A stretch of 64,000 nt of DNA from Bacteroidota bacterium (GTDB taxonomy: Bacteria; Bacteroidota; Bacteroidia; Chitinophagales; LD1): assembly GCA_016715625.1 (NCBI GenBank), contig JADJZU010000011.1, positions 1 through 64,000 on the forward strand, given 5' to 3'. The translations under genes were made by a program, and so were the position numbers. Below, in pieces: positions 1 through 9,220 of the stretch (positions are counted from its first letter, which is position 1; every line of letters starts with the position of its first letter). A model generated the notes under the pieces. That model searched no databases. It was not told where the DNA came from and was given only the letters and a program-made list of their open reading frames with translations.

Positions 1-358
1 TATCAATTAAACCGCGATAAATGATTTGTCGTTTTATTAACCAGCACTACTTCAGGGAGTTATGGGAAGCATCAAACTCGTTAGCGGGCTTTTAAATCTT
101 TATCCTGCAACAATTCACTGCGGTTTTCTTTGGCTTTAAACTTTGCAATGTCTGCTAGCTTTGTGTAGTGATTTGCTGAATACAGCTATAATTTTGGTCA
201 GTCTTTTTCATACTGCTTTTGCATTTCGTTGAGGCGATAAACGTATTGATGCACATGGGGCAGGTGTCGGAATAAAAAATGTATGCAGTTAGTTTTGGCT
301 CATCGTTTTAAAAGATACTAATATGGCAGCCAGCAGGAGCAAATCAAACCATTTTCAT
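1..358 (-). pseudogene. Redoxin/thioredoxin-like exported protein, partial and frame-broken
   Basis: Reading across frames on the minus strand gives a hydrophobic leader (LLLLAAILVSF), then SDTCPMC with a CPMC redox pair at about 251-268, then pieces YRLNEMQKQYEK, IAKFKAK, LLQDKD, ANEFDAS, ITP, EVVLVNKTT and YRGLI. This order (CxxC after a beta strand, then a TP-E-V strand followed by a Y-RG segment) is that of the redoxin/AhpC-TSA thioredoxin fold. The ATG at 356-358 overlaps the end of the haem/propeller gene as ATGA, so the two are probably co-transcribed. At least four single-base indels break the frame, and the C-terminus lies beyond the window edge. The role is inferred: an exported thiol-disulfide protein working with the metal and haem proteins encoded upstream. 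Confidence 0.6.
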
Positions 359-1801
359 GAGTTAATTTTGAAAGCTGCGGAATAAGGGTCAACTGAAATT
401 TCGCGTTTGCTGTTGGAATATTTTCGAGTGTGTTTAAATCAATAGTGGTGAAGTAACCGTTGCGCCCGTTACACTCCGTGCTGTGATGCGGTGCGGGACC
501 ATCGGTAGTTACATTGCGGTGTGATACAAAAACTTTTTTCTGCACTTCATCAATGGCTACGCCATGCGGCTGATAACCGGTAAAAAGGTTTTTGACAACT
601 GTGAAGTTGGTATAATCAATAATGTAAACCGAGCCGCGCTTGCCCGGATAGGTTACGTTGTCTTCGGTGCAGGTAACAAACAAATAATTGGTTGAAGTTG
701 AAACTGCCATTTCCTGCGGATAAACGCCAACGGGAATTACAGCAAGTAAGCTGTCATTTGCAGCATTCATTACGCGCACTTCGCTACTCTTTTGGCAGGT
801 AAGAAAGTATTTGCTCATATCAGGAGAAAAAAGTATTTCGTGTGCATCGTAAATGGAAGATGGAATGGCAGAAGGGCTTCCGTCTAAAGTAATATCGGAT
901 TCATCTATATTCTGCAAGTCGGTTACATCTAATTTGTAAATGTGGTTTCCGGTTTGAGCGGTAGCGTAAAGGAAATTTTCATTGGCACTTAAAGCCGTGC
1001 CATGCGGGAAAAATAATCCTGAATAAGAACCTAAGACCTGATAGTTTACTAAATCAACTACTACTACTTTACCGGATGCGCTCCAGTCCACACAATACGC
1101 TTTGGTGCCATCGTTGGTAATGGCAAAGGTGTTCCAACTGCCGCTGCCTAATTCTACCTGACCAAGTAATTCATCGGTAGCGGTGCTGAACTTTTGAAGG
1201 ACTGAGCCACCAATAAAACTTACACACCAAAAAGAATTGTCTGGCGAAACTTGAACTCTGTGGTGCTTCGATACCGGCAGCAGTGCCTACCGGAATGTAA
1301 CGCATAAGTAAATTAGTTTCGGGGTCAATTACACTTACCACATCGCAACCCTGATTGGTGATGTAAACTTTTTGCGCGTGGCGTAATTGGCAAAAGGAGT
1401 AACTCCATTGCAGTCGGGCGCACCGGCATCTATCCAATCGCGCAGGGTAATTACTTCTTCGCGTGAAAGCGGAGTTGTATTCAAAGGCATAGAGGGTAAT
1501 ACTTTTTGTTCCTAAATCATCGTAGGTATTGCAAAACAAAAACATAGTGCTTTGCTTGTGAGAATGAGGAATTACTACTGCCCGTTTCTATCGCCATTCA
1601 TACACTTCTGCCAAGAAGTTAAATCAAGACCAGCGGCACCGCCTGCACTTTGTGTATTGTGGCAACCGGATAAACTGCATTTGGTGTCAATGATTTTTGC
1701 CACTGCTTCGGGATAGCAGGAAGTGCTTGGCATTTGCGTTTTATCTCTTGCAAGGGCGATACGGTAAAGCAAGGATAAACTGTAAGAGAGAATATTTTCA
1801 T
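355..1801 (-). pseudogene. Haem-binding (CX4CH) N-terminal domain fused to YVTN-type beta-propeller; frame-broken
   Basis: The start is the ATG at 1799-1801 (MKIFSLTVYP, a short signal peptide). Next comes a cytochrome-like domain with KCSLSGCHNT, a CX4CH haem motif, and the downstream segment LRDWIDAGAPDCNG typical of monohaem domains of the planctomycete-cytochrome kind. The rest is a YVTN/YncE-like propeller: VYITNQGCDVVSVIDPETN, then repeated blades such as YLFVTCTEDN and FFPHGTALSANENF. The longest intact stretch is 318-1091, and at least five indels are needed to join the pieces. The natural stop probably lies at about 355-357, overlapping the redoxin start. Likely a periplasmic or secreted redox or metal-associated protein; the exact substrate is unknown. 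Whether the breaks are real mutations or sequence errors cannot be told, but neighbouring genes show the same pattern. Confidence 0.6.
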
Positions 1802-1805
1802 AGAT

Positions 1806-1834
1806 GAAAAATGGAGCGGGAAAACTCCGCTCCG
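1806..1834 (-). terminator. Intrinsic terminator between lipoprotein and haem/propeller genes
   Basis: On the minus strand a perfect 7-bp stem GGAGCGG/CCGCTCC with a 7-nt loop is followed by ATTTTT. It lies 16 bases after the lipoprotein stop and just before the next start codon, so it may attenuate rather than fully end transcription into the haem/propeller gene. Confidence 0.6.
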
Positions 1835-1849
1835 TTGTTTAGAAATTGA

Positions 1850-2234
1850 TTATTCGGTTACCGCTACGTTTACATTACCTCACCTGATGTTTCTTCGGTA
1901 GAAAACGGAACACCACCAACTACTGTATCGTTAATAGCAGGGTCAATAGCCATTTCGTAAATGTAGTAGTCGCCACTTTAGATTTTCTAATTCAATGTGG
2001 TTTTCTGTGGTATCACCGGCAATTTGCAAATCGTAACTTGCAGGATTAGTGCCGGGGAAATCTTTTGTATTGAATTTTACGAAAGCCCAAAGCGGTTTTG
2101 TATCAGCCCGTGATGTTTAGGAAAGCGACAATAGTAAGTGTGCCGCCCGAACCGGCAGTGCATTTGTTTTTAGTGCAAGAAGAAACTGCTAGAAAGAACT
2201 GCAATGATTGCGATTGATAAAAGAGATTTTTCAT
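1850..2234 (-). pseudogene. Small lipoprotein of unknown function, frame-broken
   Basis: The ATG at 2232-2234 opens a leader that reads SLLSIAIIAVLSSS after one base shift and reaches a lipobox-like SSC, followed by TKNKCTAGSGGTLTIVAFLN. After further shifts the pieces LWAFVKFNTKDFPG, YDLQIAGDTTENHIELENL, GDYYIYEMAIDPAINDT and GGVPFSTEETSGEV follow, ending NVAVTE-stop. About 125 residues; four indels are needed. It looks like a small beta-sandwich outer-membrane lipoprotein. I do not recognise the family. It sits directly upstream of the haem/propeller gene and probably belongs to the same redox or metal module. The next leftward gene is separated by a terminator hairpin. Confidence 0.5.
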
Positions 2235-2287
2235 TTTGATTATTTTTGGTTTGTAATTGGATTATTGAACAAAAGAATTCAGTTTTA

Positions 2288-2352
2288 ATGCTCCCGGGCC
2301 TCTCCGGGCCGCGGCCCCTCCGCCCCGTCGCCCCGCCCGGCGCCTTCGCCAA
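2288..2352. other. Isolated GC-only tract unlike the rest of the window
   Basis: About 60 bases are composed almost only of G and C (runs such as CCGGGCCTCTCCGGGCC), inside DNA that is otherwise below 50 percent GC. It lies upstream of the lipoprotein start, between it and the end of the small Cys protein, and encodes nothing recognisable. It could be a chimeric or low-quality read segment; it does not resemble a terminator because no T-run follows. Confidence 0.6.
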
Positions 2353-2499
2353 CACTACCACATCCTAAAACAGAGATGTTTTTGCTTGAATGTTTTGTTT
2401 TAAAAGAAAGAATCAGCGATTCTCCGTGGCTGTATTCGTTCATTTAATACTCCGGTGAGAATTTTCGTCACTCACCTTTCTCCAAACATTTTTTTCTCC

Positions 2500-2773
2500 T
2501 TAACTCAATACTTTCACTGAAAGTTTTTCAAATCTTACAACAAAATCAGTTTCATCTTTCAGAATTTTTATTTTTCTGTTCCTGTTTTCCTGCTCACCCA
2601 TTCCTTCTTACACTGGCAATGCGCTTTGCATTTGCTGAGGGTTGCTACGATTGATAAAGCGGTTTGGGTTAAATATTTTGCTCCATTTTAAACGCTACGC
2701 ACACCACCGCAATTTGCAACTGCTGAGTGAGCAGTGCAAGAACGAGAGTGATATGGAAGAGCAATTTTAGCAT
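2500..2773 (-). pseudogene. Small Cys-containing membrane protein (KYLTQT/INRSNPQ family), frame-broken
   Basis: The ATG at 2771-2773 begins MLKLLFHITLVLALLTQQ, one membrane segment. Continuing across three shifts gives VAFKMEQ, KYLTQTA, INRSNPQQMQ, CKAHCQCKKE and finally EQENRNRKIKILKDETDF to VKVLS-stop. The order F-K-x-x-Q-KY, then INR-x-x-P-Q-MQC, then K-x-x-CQ is that of a short conserved Bacteroidota membrane-anchored protein with a CxxxC pair, often found beside metal-efflux or TonB-receptor genes. That family memory is from experience, not a search. Its role is unknown; a periplasmic metal ligand is plausible. The start follows the acyl-carrier-protein stop by 4 bases, so it is probably in the same transcript. 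Confidence 0.45.
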
Positions 2774-2777
2774 GGGG

Positions 2778-3105
2778 CTAAAGTATAGTTTTGGTGGTGG
2801 CTATTTTTACACGGATATAGTTTTCTGCATCTGCACAGTAATTATAGCATCTACGGCTTCATCGGGAATCGCAATTGAAAATTGTTTCTCAAATTCCATA
2901 AGGAGTTCTACCATATCGAGGAATCTACTCCCAAATCTTCTTTGAACCGAGCTTCGGGTGTGATTTGTTCTTGTGAAATGCTGAGTGTGTCTATTAGAGT
3001 TTGTCGAATTTTTCTTTGGTTTTCGGAATATTTTTTTTGGGGGTGAGACCGCGAAAGGAGTAAGGGAAGAGCGAGCGCCCCCGTGTCAGTTTGTGTTGGG
3101 GCCAA
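2778..3105 (-). pseudogene. Acyl carrier protein, frame-broken, start uncertain
   Basis: The pieces KIRQTLIDTLSISQEQITP, EARFKEDLGVDS, then after one shift DMVELLMEFEKQFSIAIPDE and, after a second, ITVQDAENYI give the classic acyl-carrier-protein layout. The phosphopantetheine serine sits in the D-S-L/D-M-V-E motif, which is exactly where the first frame break falls (about 2915). The stop is at 2778-2780. No ATG is visible in frame upstream; the start lies somewhere between 3040 and 3105. About 80 residues, as normal for the family. An ACP between metal-efflux genes and a small membrane protein is unusual; it may serve a nearby acyl transfer reaction outside the window or be here by chance. 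The fold assignment is firm, the role is not. Confidence 0.65.
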
Positions 3106-3149
3106 TGCAGGGTGAGGAAGTGCGAAGAATTTTTCGATAGTGAATTGTT

Positions 3150-4315
3150 TTAATGATGATGTTCTCGACCTTTGGTGAGTTGGCTTAATAAATAATAAGC
3201 GCCTTTGACCACCACTTTGGCATTGGTTCCCATTTTTTCGAGCGGTGTAATTTCAGTAAAGCCCATGTCGGATGTTCCGGTTGTAACCTGCACTTGTTTG
3301 TATGTGTTTGGTTCGTGTTCCACATAAATAAAATGTTCGTTGCCGTTGCTTACAATGGCTTCGGAAGGTAAGCACATTACTTTGTTTTCATCGGTTTCAA
3401 TTCGTGCATCTACATACATGCCTGAAAGAAGTTGGTCGTCTGTGCCGAGAATTTCTGCATGTGCAATAACGGCTTGTTGCCCGTTTTCAAATGCTTTGTT
3501 GATGCTGAAAATTTTAGCGGTGTGCGCGTGGTGCGGGTCGTTAATGATGCTAAAGGAAATTAGCTGCCCTACTTTTACTTTTGCTACATCCTGCTCGTAA
3601 ACGGTGAGGTCAATGTGGAGGGCGTGGTTATCTACTATTTCAAACAACTGCTTATTTGGTTCTACAAACTTGCCAATATTTACGTCCATGCTTTTCAGAT
3701 TTCCACTGATAGGCGCAATGATGGTGAAAGTAGATTTTACTGTTGCGGCTGTAAGTGTTTCGGGGTTGAGATTGAACAAACGAAGTTTTTCACTCAACAC
3801 TTTGTGTTTGCCAAGCGAAGTGTTGTAATCGGCTTCGGTTTGCTGAAATGTTTTTGTTGCGTTGATGTTGTCTTTCTGCAATTCCTTTTGACGGTTGTAT
3901 TCTGCTTCGGCAAATGTGAGGTGCGCTTTGTTCTCTAAAAATTCCTGTTGCAGTTGCAGAAAGTCGGTGTTCTCTAAAGAAGCAAGGACTTGTCCTTTAC
4001 TTACCAACTGACCTTCGCGCACGGGAATGTCTTTAATGATGCCGCCCATCAAAACACTGACTTGAGCGAAGTTTTGCGGAGGCAATTCGAGTTTGCCATT
4101 TACTTTTAGCGTAGATTTCAGATTGCGGTAACTGATGGAATCGGTTTCTAAACCGATAGCTTTGATTTGTTCGGCTGTCATTTGCACTTCACTACCTTCT
4201 TCTTCGTGATGTTCTTCTTTGCGGCTTCTTCTTTTACGGAAGAGTTACACGCGGAAAAGAAAAATACAGAGGCACAAAGCAAAATGATGAGTTGAATTTT
4301 ATTTTTTGAGTTCAT
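3150..4315 (-). pseudogene. CusB/CzcB-type periplasmic adaptor of heavy-metal RND efflux; one frame break
   Basis: The ATG at 4313-4315 starts MNSKNKIQLIILLCASVFFFSAC, a lipoprotein signal. Near 4210-4230 one indel separates this from the rest; across it the text reads KEEHHEEEG, a His/Glu metal-binding tail typical of heavy-metal adaptors. Then EVQMTAEQIKAIGLE, the barrel-sandwich segment GGIIKDIPVREGQLVSKGQVLASLE, an alpha-hairpin rich in Q, L and E, and the beta-barrel up to KGAYYLLSQLTKGREHHH, whose terminal histidines may bind metal. It would join the CusA-like pump in the inner membrane to the TolC-like channel. Order pump, channel, adaptor with 2-10 base gaps marks one operon. About 388 residues. 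Cu/Ag versus Co/Zn/Cd cannot be told. Confidence 0.85.
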
Positions 4316-4325
4316 TTTTCGGAAT

Positions 4326-5521
4326 TTATTTGTTGAGTAAGAAATTGAGTTCAATAATGCTTTGGTTGAAATCGCGCAAGGCGGCAAGCGATGCGGTTTG
4401 AATTTCAAAAGCCCGCCTGGTGCTTTGCAGATATTCTACATAACCAATATCACCCGATTGGTAACTACGCGAAGCGGAGTTGCGAAGCGAATTAGCTAAT
4501 TGCAAACCTTCAGAGCTGTAATACTTAACTGCCAACTGCTGTTTGTTGAATTGCTGAATGGCTTGCGAGTATGCAGAAGTGAGCTGGATTTGTGTTTGCT
4601 GCACATTGCTTTCTGAAATTTTATTTTGGAGCAATGCGGCTTTTACTCTTGCACTCTGACCTGTTTTAAAAAGCGGCAGTTGTTCTCTACGGACCAACCG
4701 TGAAAGGAATAAACTTTATCTAAACTCTGATTGAAATAGCCGAATTGCAGAGGCGGAGCCCATTTTGCTTTTCCAATTTCCATTCTGCCCGGCTTACATT
4801 CAGTTGTTGCGTTTGATATTGCAGATACGGATTAGCGCGAAGCGAAGAAGTATCAAGCACCGGTGGCAACGGCAAGGGAGTTAGATTTTGTTCTTCTACT
4901 GTAATTGCATTTGCGCTTCCTGTCCACAACTGTAAAACAGCCATAGCAGATTTTACATCGGCTTCGGCTTGTGCTTTTTCTAATTGCAGTTGTTTTGATT
5001 CTGCCTGTGCTGAAATGTTTTCAAGTGCGTTGCTTTCTCCAACCTTAAATTTTTATTGGCGTAAGAAGCGAAATCGGTGTAGAAAGAATCTAACTGTGAA
5101 AGCAGTTTGAGTTTTGCATTGGCATATAAAAGTTGTTCGTAAGCGAAGCGCACGCTTCTTATTACATCGCTCTTAGTCAGATTCACACCTTGTTCTGCCA
5201 ATGCAATTTTCTGATTAGCCAATTTGCTTTGCTGTGCAATTACATTCGGAAACGGGATGCCTGTTTGTGCGCTTATGTTGTAGTCAATCGCTTGCTGTTG
5301 ATTTGTCCGCCCTGATAAGTGATACTGAGCGGGTCGAGTGTGAATGAATTTTTCTTCAAGGTTTTCTGCTGTTCCAAATTAAGCGAAGCGGATTTGAGCG
5401 ATGGATAATTTTTCAATGCCAACTCAACTGCTTTATCTCTTGACAATACTTCTGTTTGTGCCGAAACAGAAATTGAAGAAACTATAAGCAACAAAACCAT
5501 TGCAACGGATGCGCCTTTCAT
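4326..5521 (-). pseudogene. TolC/CusC-like outer-membrane efflux channel; frame-broken
   Basis: The start at 5519-5521 gives MKGASVAMVLLLIVSSISVSA, a signal peptide, then LSRDKAVELALKNYPSLKSA, the usual opening of outer-membrane efflux proteins, and ANQKIALAEQGVNLTKSDV and LRANPYLQYQTQQLNVSRAEW of the two coiled halves. It ends FNQSIIELNFLLNK. Total length about 398 codons, normal for the family, but the frame changes at least three times (about 5275-5310, 5030, 4945-4980 and 4700-4720). It lies 2 bases after the pump gene and 10 before the adaptor, so the three would be co-translated. Inferred to export metal ions together with them. Confidence 0.8.
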
Positions 5522-5523
5522 TT

Positions 5524-8500
5524 TTATTTTTTGGTGAACAATGAAAGAGAACCAGTAGCACAAACAAGAGTAAGAAGTGTGGAAGTAATCAATCCCCCAA
5601 TAACTACTGTTGCCAATGGCTTTTGAACTTCACTTCCTTCGCTGTTGCTTAATGCCATTGGTAAAAAACCAAGTGATGCTACGGCTGCTGTTGCTAACAC
5701 GGGGCGCAAACGAGCGGCTGTGCCTTTCAGAATTATTTGTGTGATGTCGGTTTCGCCTTCTTCTGCTAATCGTTTGAAATAAGAAATGAGAACGATGCCG
5801 TTTAATACTGCTACACCAAAGAGTGCAATGAAACCTACTCCGGCACTGATAGAGAAATTCATTCCACGCAAGTAAAGCGCAAGAACACCACCAATGGCAG
5901 CTAAAGGAATGGCAGAGAAAATAAGCAAGGCATCTTTGAATGAACGGAAAGTGAAAAAGAGTAAAACAAAAATGAGCAACAGTGCCACAGGCACAGCAAT
6001 TACCAAACGTGCTTTTGCTTCCTGTAAGTTTTGGAATGTGCCACCGTATTGAATGTAGTAACCAGCAGGGAGTTTCAAGTTTTTATCAAGCGTAGCGGCA
6101 ATGTCGGTTGCCACGCTTTAAATGTCGCGTCCGCGCACATTGGTTTCAATTACAATTCTGCGTTCACTGTTTTCGCGGCTTACCTGTGCGGGTGCTGTGG
6201 TGAAAGAAACATCAGCCACTTGTGCAATCGGTATTTGTGAACCGTTGGGAAGCGGAATGAAAATATTTTTCACTTTCTCAATGTCTGCATCGCGGTAATT
6301 AGCAAGGCGCACTACTAAGTCAAAACGCTTTTCTCCCTCGTAAATGATTCCCGCTTTGCCACCAGCCAAAGCTGTATTCAGCACTTTGTTTACGTCATCA
6401 ATGTTCAAACCGTATTGTGCAATTCTGTCGCGGTTGTATTTTACAACCAACTGCGGCATACCCGTAACCTGTTCTACTTTTACATCCACTGCACCGGTTA
6501 CCGAACCCAATAGTTTTTTCACTTCATTGGCTTTGGTAAAAAGCATATCTAAATTTTCACCGTAAATTTTGATAGCGATGTCGCTTTTTACTCCTGCAAT
6601 CAATTCATTGAATCGCATTTGAATCGGCTGTTCAAAAGAAAGATTGACACCGGGAACAACACTCATTTTTTCATTCATCTTTTCAGCTAATTCTTCGCGG
6701 TCATGTGCGGTTGTCCATTCATCTTTTTCTTTCAGCACTACAATTAAATCGGCACTTTCAATAGGCATTGGGTCGGTAGGAATTTCGCTTGTGCCTATTT
6801 TTGAAACTACTTCTTCACTTCAGGAAATTTCATCAGAAATTTTCTAATTGTGTTCCTACTTCCATTGTCTGCTTTAAACTGCTTCCTTGACGGATGGTGT
6901 AGTTGATTGCCATGTCGCCCTTCATCTAATTCAGGGAATAAACTCTCCACCCATAGAATTGAATAAAAAAACAATTGCGACTAACATCAATAAAGAAACA
7001 GCTACTACTGTTTTTTGAAGTGGAATGTTTTTTCAAGAAGCGGTGTGTAGATTTTTTGCAAGCTTGAATGACGCGGTCGCTGAAAGTATCTTCGGCTTTA
7101 ATTCTCTTAGAAAGAAAGAGAGAACTCATGAGCGGAACGTAAGTGAGCGAAAGAAGTAATGCGCCCACAATGGCGAAACTTACGGTGAACGCCATTGGCT
7201 TAAACATTTTGCCTTCGATACCTACCAATGCAAAAATGGGGACGTAAACAATGAGAATAATGAGTTGACCGAAAACAGCACTACTCATAATTTTGGAGGA
7301 GGAAGAAATTACTTCTTCGTCCATTGTTTCCTGTGTGATGGTGGCGTTGCGGTATTTTTCGTGCAACAAAAACATCATGCTCTCTACAATAATTACTGCA
7401 CCGTCCACAATCAAACCAAAGTCGAGCGCACCCATGCTCATTAAGTTTGCACTTTGACCGAACAGATTCATCATTGAAACTGCAAACAGCATTGAAAGCG
7501 GAATCATGCTTGCAACAATTAAACCTGCTCTCCAATTACCCAGCACTAAAACAAGAATGAAAATGACAATGAGCGCACCGAGCAAAAGATTTTCTTCTAC
7601 TGTGCCGATGGTTTTACCAATGAGTTTACTGCGGTCAACAAAAACATCAATGCTTACACCGGCAGGTAGTGTTTTGCTGATTTGTGCAATGCGTTCTTTT
7701 ACCCTCTTAATTACTTCCACACTGTTTTCGCCTTTCATCATCAGCACTACTGCACCAACGGTTTCGCCTTTACCGTTTCGTGACATAGCACCGTAGCGCG
7801 GAGCAAAACCGAATTTTACTTCTGCTACATCGCGGATATAAACGGGCATTCCGCGCTGTGTTTTGATAACCACATTTTCGAGGTCACGCAAAGAAGTAGC
7901 CAAGCCTTCGCCACTGATAAAATAAAGGTTGCATTCTTTTTCAATGTAGCTGCCGCCTGTGTTTGCGTTGTTGTGTTCAATGGCGTTGAATACTTCGAGC
8001 AAAGAAATATTCATTGCCAGCAATCTTTTCGGGTCAACGGAAATTTCGTATTGCTTTAGCTTGCCGCCAAAACTGCTGACCTCCACCACACCCGGCACAC
8101 CGAGCAACTGTCGTTTCACAATCCAATCCTGAATTGTCCGCAATTCCATTTCATCATATTGTGAAGTGTGTGCGCTGTCAACTGCCAATGTGTATTGAAA
8201 GATTTCACCTAAACCTGTTGTCGGTGGAACCATTGTAGGAGTTCCGTAACTTGACGGAATTTCCTCACTGGCTTCTTTCATGCGTTCTGCAATGAGTTGC
8301 CGTGCATGGTAAATAGGCACGTTGTCTTTGAATACTACCGTAATTACCGAAAGACCGCTGCGCGAAGTGCTGCGCAACTCTACCAGCCCCGGCACATTTT
8401 TCAATTTCATTTCGAGCGGAAACGTGATGAACTGTTCCACCTCCTGAGTAGCAAGGTTTGGAGCATTGGTAATGACCTGCACCTGATTATTAGTTACATC

Positions 8501-8620
8501 GGGTAAGGCATCTATCGAAAGCTGAGTGAGAGAGAAAATACCGAAGCAGGCAAAAATCAACAGGAATAAACCTGTGAGCAATTTATTGCGAACGGAAAAC
8601 TGAATGATGTCATTTATCAT
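5524..8620 (-). pseudogene. cusA: CusA/CzcA heavy-metal efflux RND pump; frame-broken
   Basis: Inner-membrane proton-driven metal exporter. From the start at 8618-8620 it reads MINDIIQFSVRNKLL, the porter segment IDALPDVTNNQVQV typical of the HME-RND branch, then transmembrane 4 with DFGLIVDGAVIIVES, which carries the proton-relay aspartates. The second half keeps FIPELDEGD (across a break), the porter strand MPQLVVKYNRDRIAQYGLN, the transmembrane 10-12 bundle and the end SLFTKK. The span equals about 1,032 codons, full length for CusA/CzcA. Frame breaks lie near 7045, 6935, 6770-6850, 6115 and 5560. Substrate cannot be assigned between Cu/Ag and Co/Zn/Cd. If the indels are sequencing errors, this is an ordinary complete operon. 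Confidence 0.88.
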
Positions 8621-8709
8621 TTTACTTCTTTGAATTGGTTAATCAGAAAATGAACGAATACAGCGATAGGAACTACCGCAGTTTCATTAAAAGAGAAAAG
8701 AGTATGTGA

Positions 8710-9042
8710 TTAACCGAGCTTGGTAGCTGCCAAATGGCAGCCGAAGCAGAGGAGAAAAACTTTTCGGTGTAGAAAGAAAGTAGTTAGCGTAAAAAGGAAT
8801 GAAGGGGAATGATTGTTGAAAAAAGAAGTGAGCGCAACAAAACCCTGACAGCAGGAGCAAATGCAAAAGGGTGAGCAAATGTCGTTATGGTCTTGGTGAT
8901 GGTCTTCTGCCTGGGCAGTGGTAATTACTGCATTCTTTGAGCCCTCATGCACATCGTTACACGGCATTACTGAAATGCTGAGTGTGTAGAAGGCAAATAG
9001 GAGGCAGAAGAATTTCACGGGGGCGAATGTAGTGTTTTGCAT
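8710..9042 (-). pseudogene. DUF6660-like small exported Cys/His protein; frame break near the end
   Basis: The start at 9040-9042 gives MQNTTFAPVKFFCLLFAFYTLS, a signal peptide, then SVMPCNDVHEG, a His/Asp stretch EDHHQDHNDICSPFCICSCC and a C-terminal part that, allowing two shifts, reads TEKFFSSASAAIWQLP then KLG. This is the profile of the DUF6660 proteins found immediately upstream of CusA/CzcA operons in Bacteroidota. The cluster of His and Cys residues suggests periplasmic metal binding or sensing, but no activity is established from the sequence. It is 89 bases upstream of the pump start and in the same direction, so likely the first gene of the efflux operon. Confidence 0.65.
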
Positions 9043-9115
9043 TACTTTCGATGGGATTCGAACCCATGACCCATACATTAAAAGTGTATTGCTCTACCAG
9101 CTGAGCTACGAAATC
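9043..9115 (-). tRNA. tRNA-Lys (anticodon TTT), acceptor stem imperfect
   Basis: The minus strand shows the D arm TAGCTCAGCTGGTAGAGC, anticodon loop CTTTTAA (anticodon at 9080-9082), and the T arm ATGGG-TTCGAAT-CCCAT. The acceptor 3' half CGAAAGT would pair perfectly with ACTTTCG, but the 5' half reads GATTTCG, as if one C were missing. CCA is not encoded. The defect sits in the same indel-rich stretch as the broken genes to the left. Confidence 0.9.
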
Positions 9116-9220
9116 AATCACCCTATTTTTCAATTGGGAGCGCAAATATAATTGTGCAACCGAAAATTGATAATCATTCCATAAATATTTTCTACCTGCC
9201 AAACAAAATTATAACTCGCA

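Noticed and set aside
1..9115. The left region as a true pseudogene graveyard or a degraded mobile element
   Set aside because: Between breaks the genes keep full conservation of motifs and order; no transposase or inverted terminal repeat is present. Sequence error explains it better.
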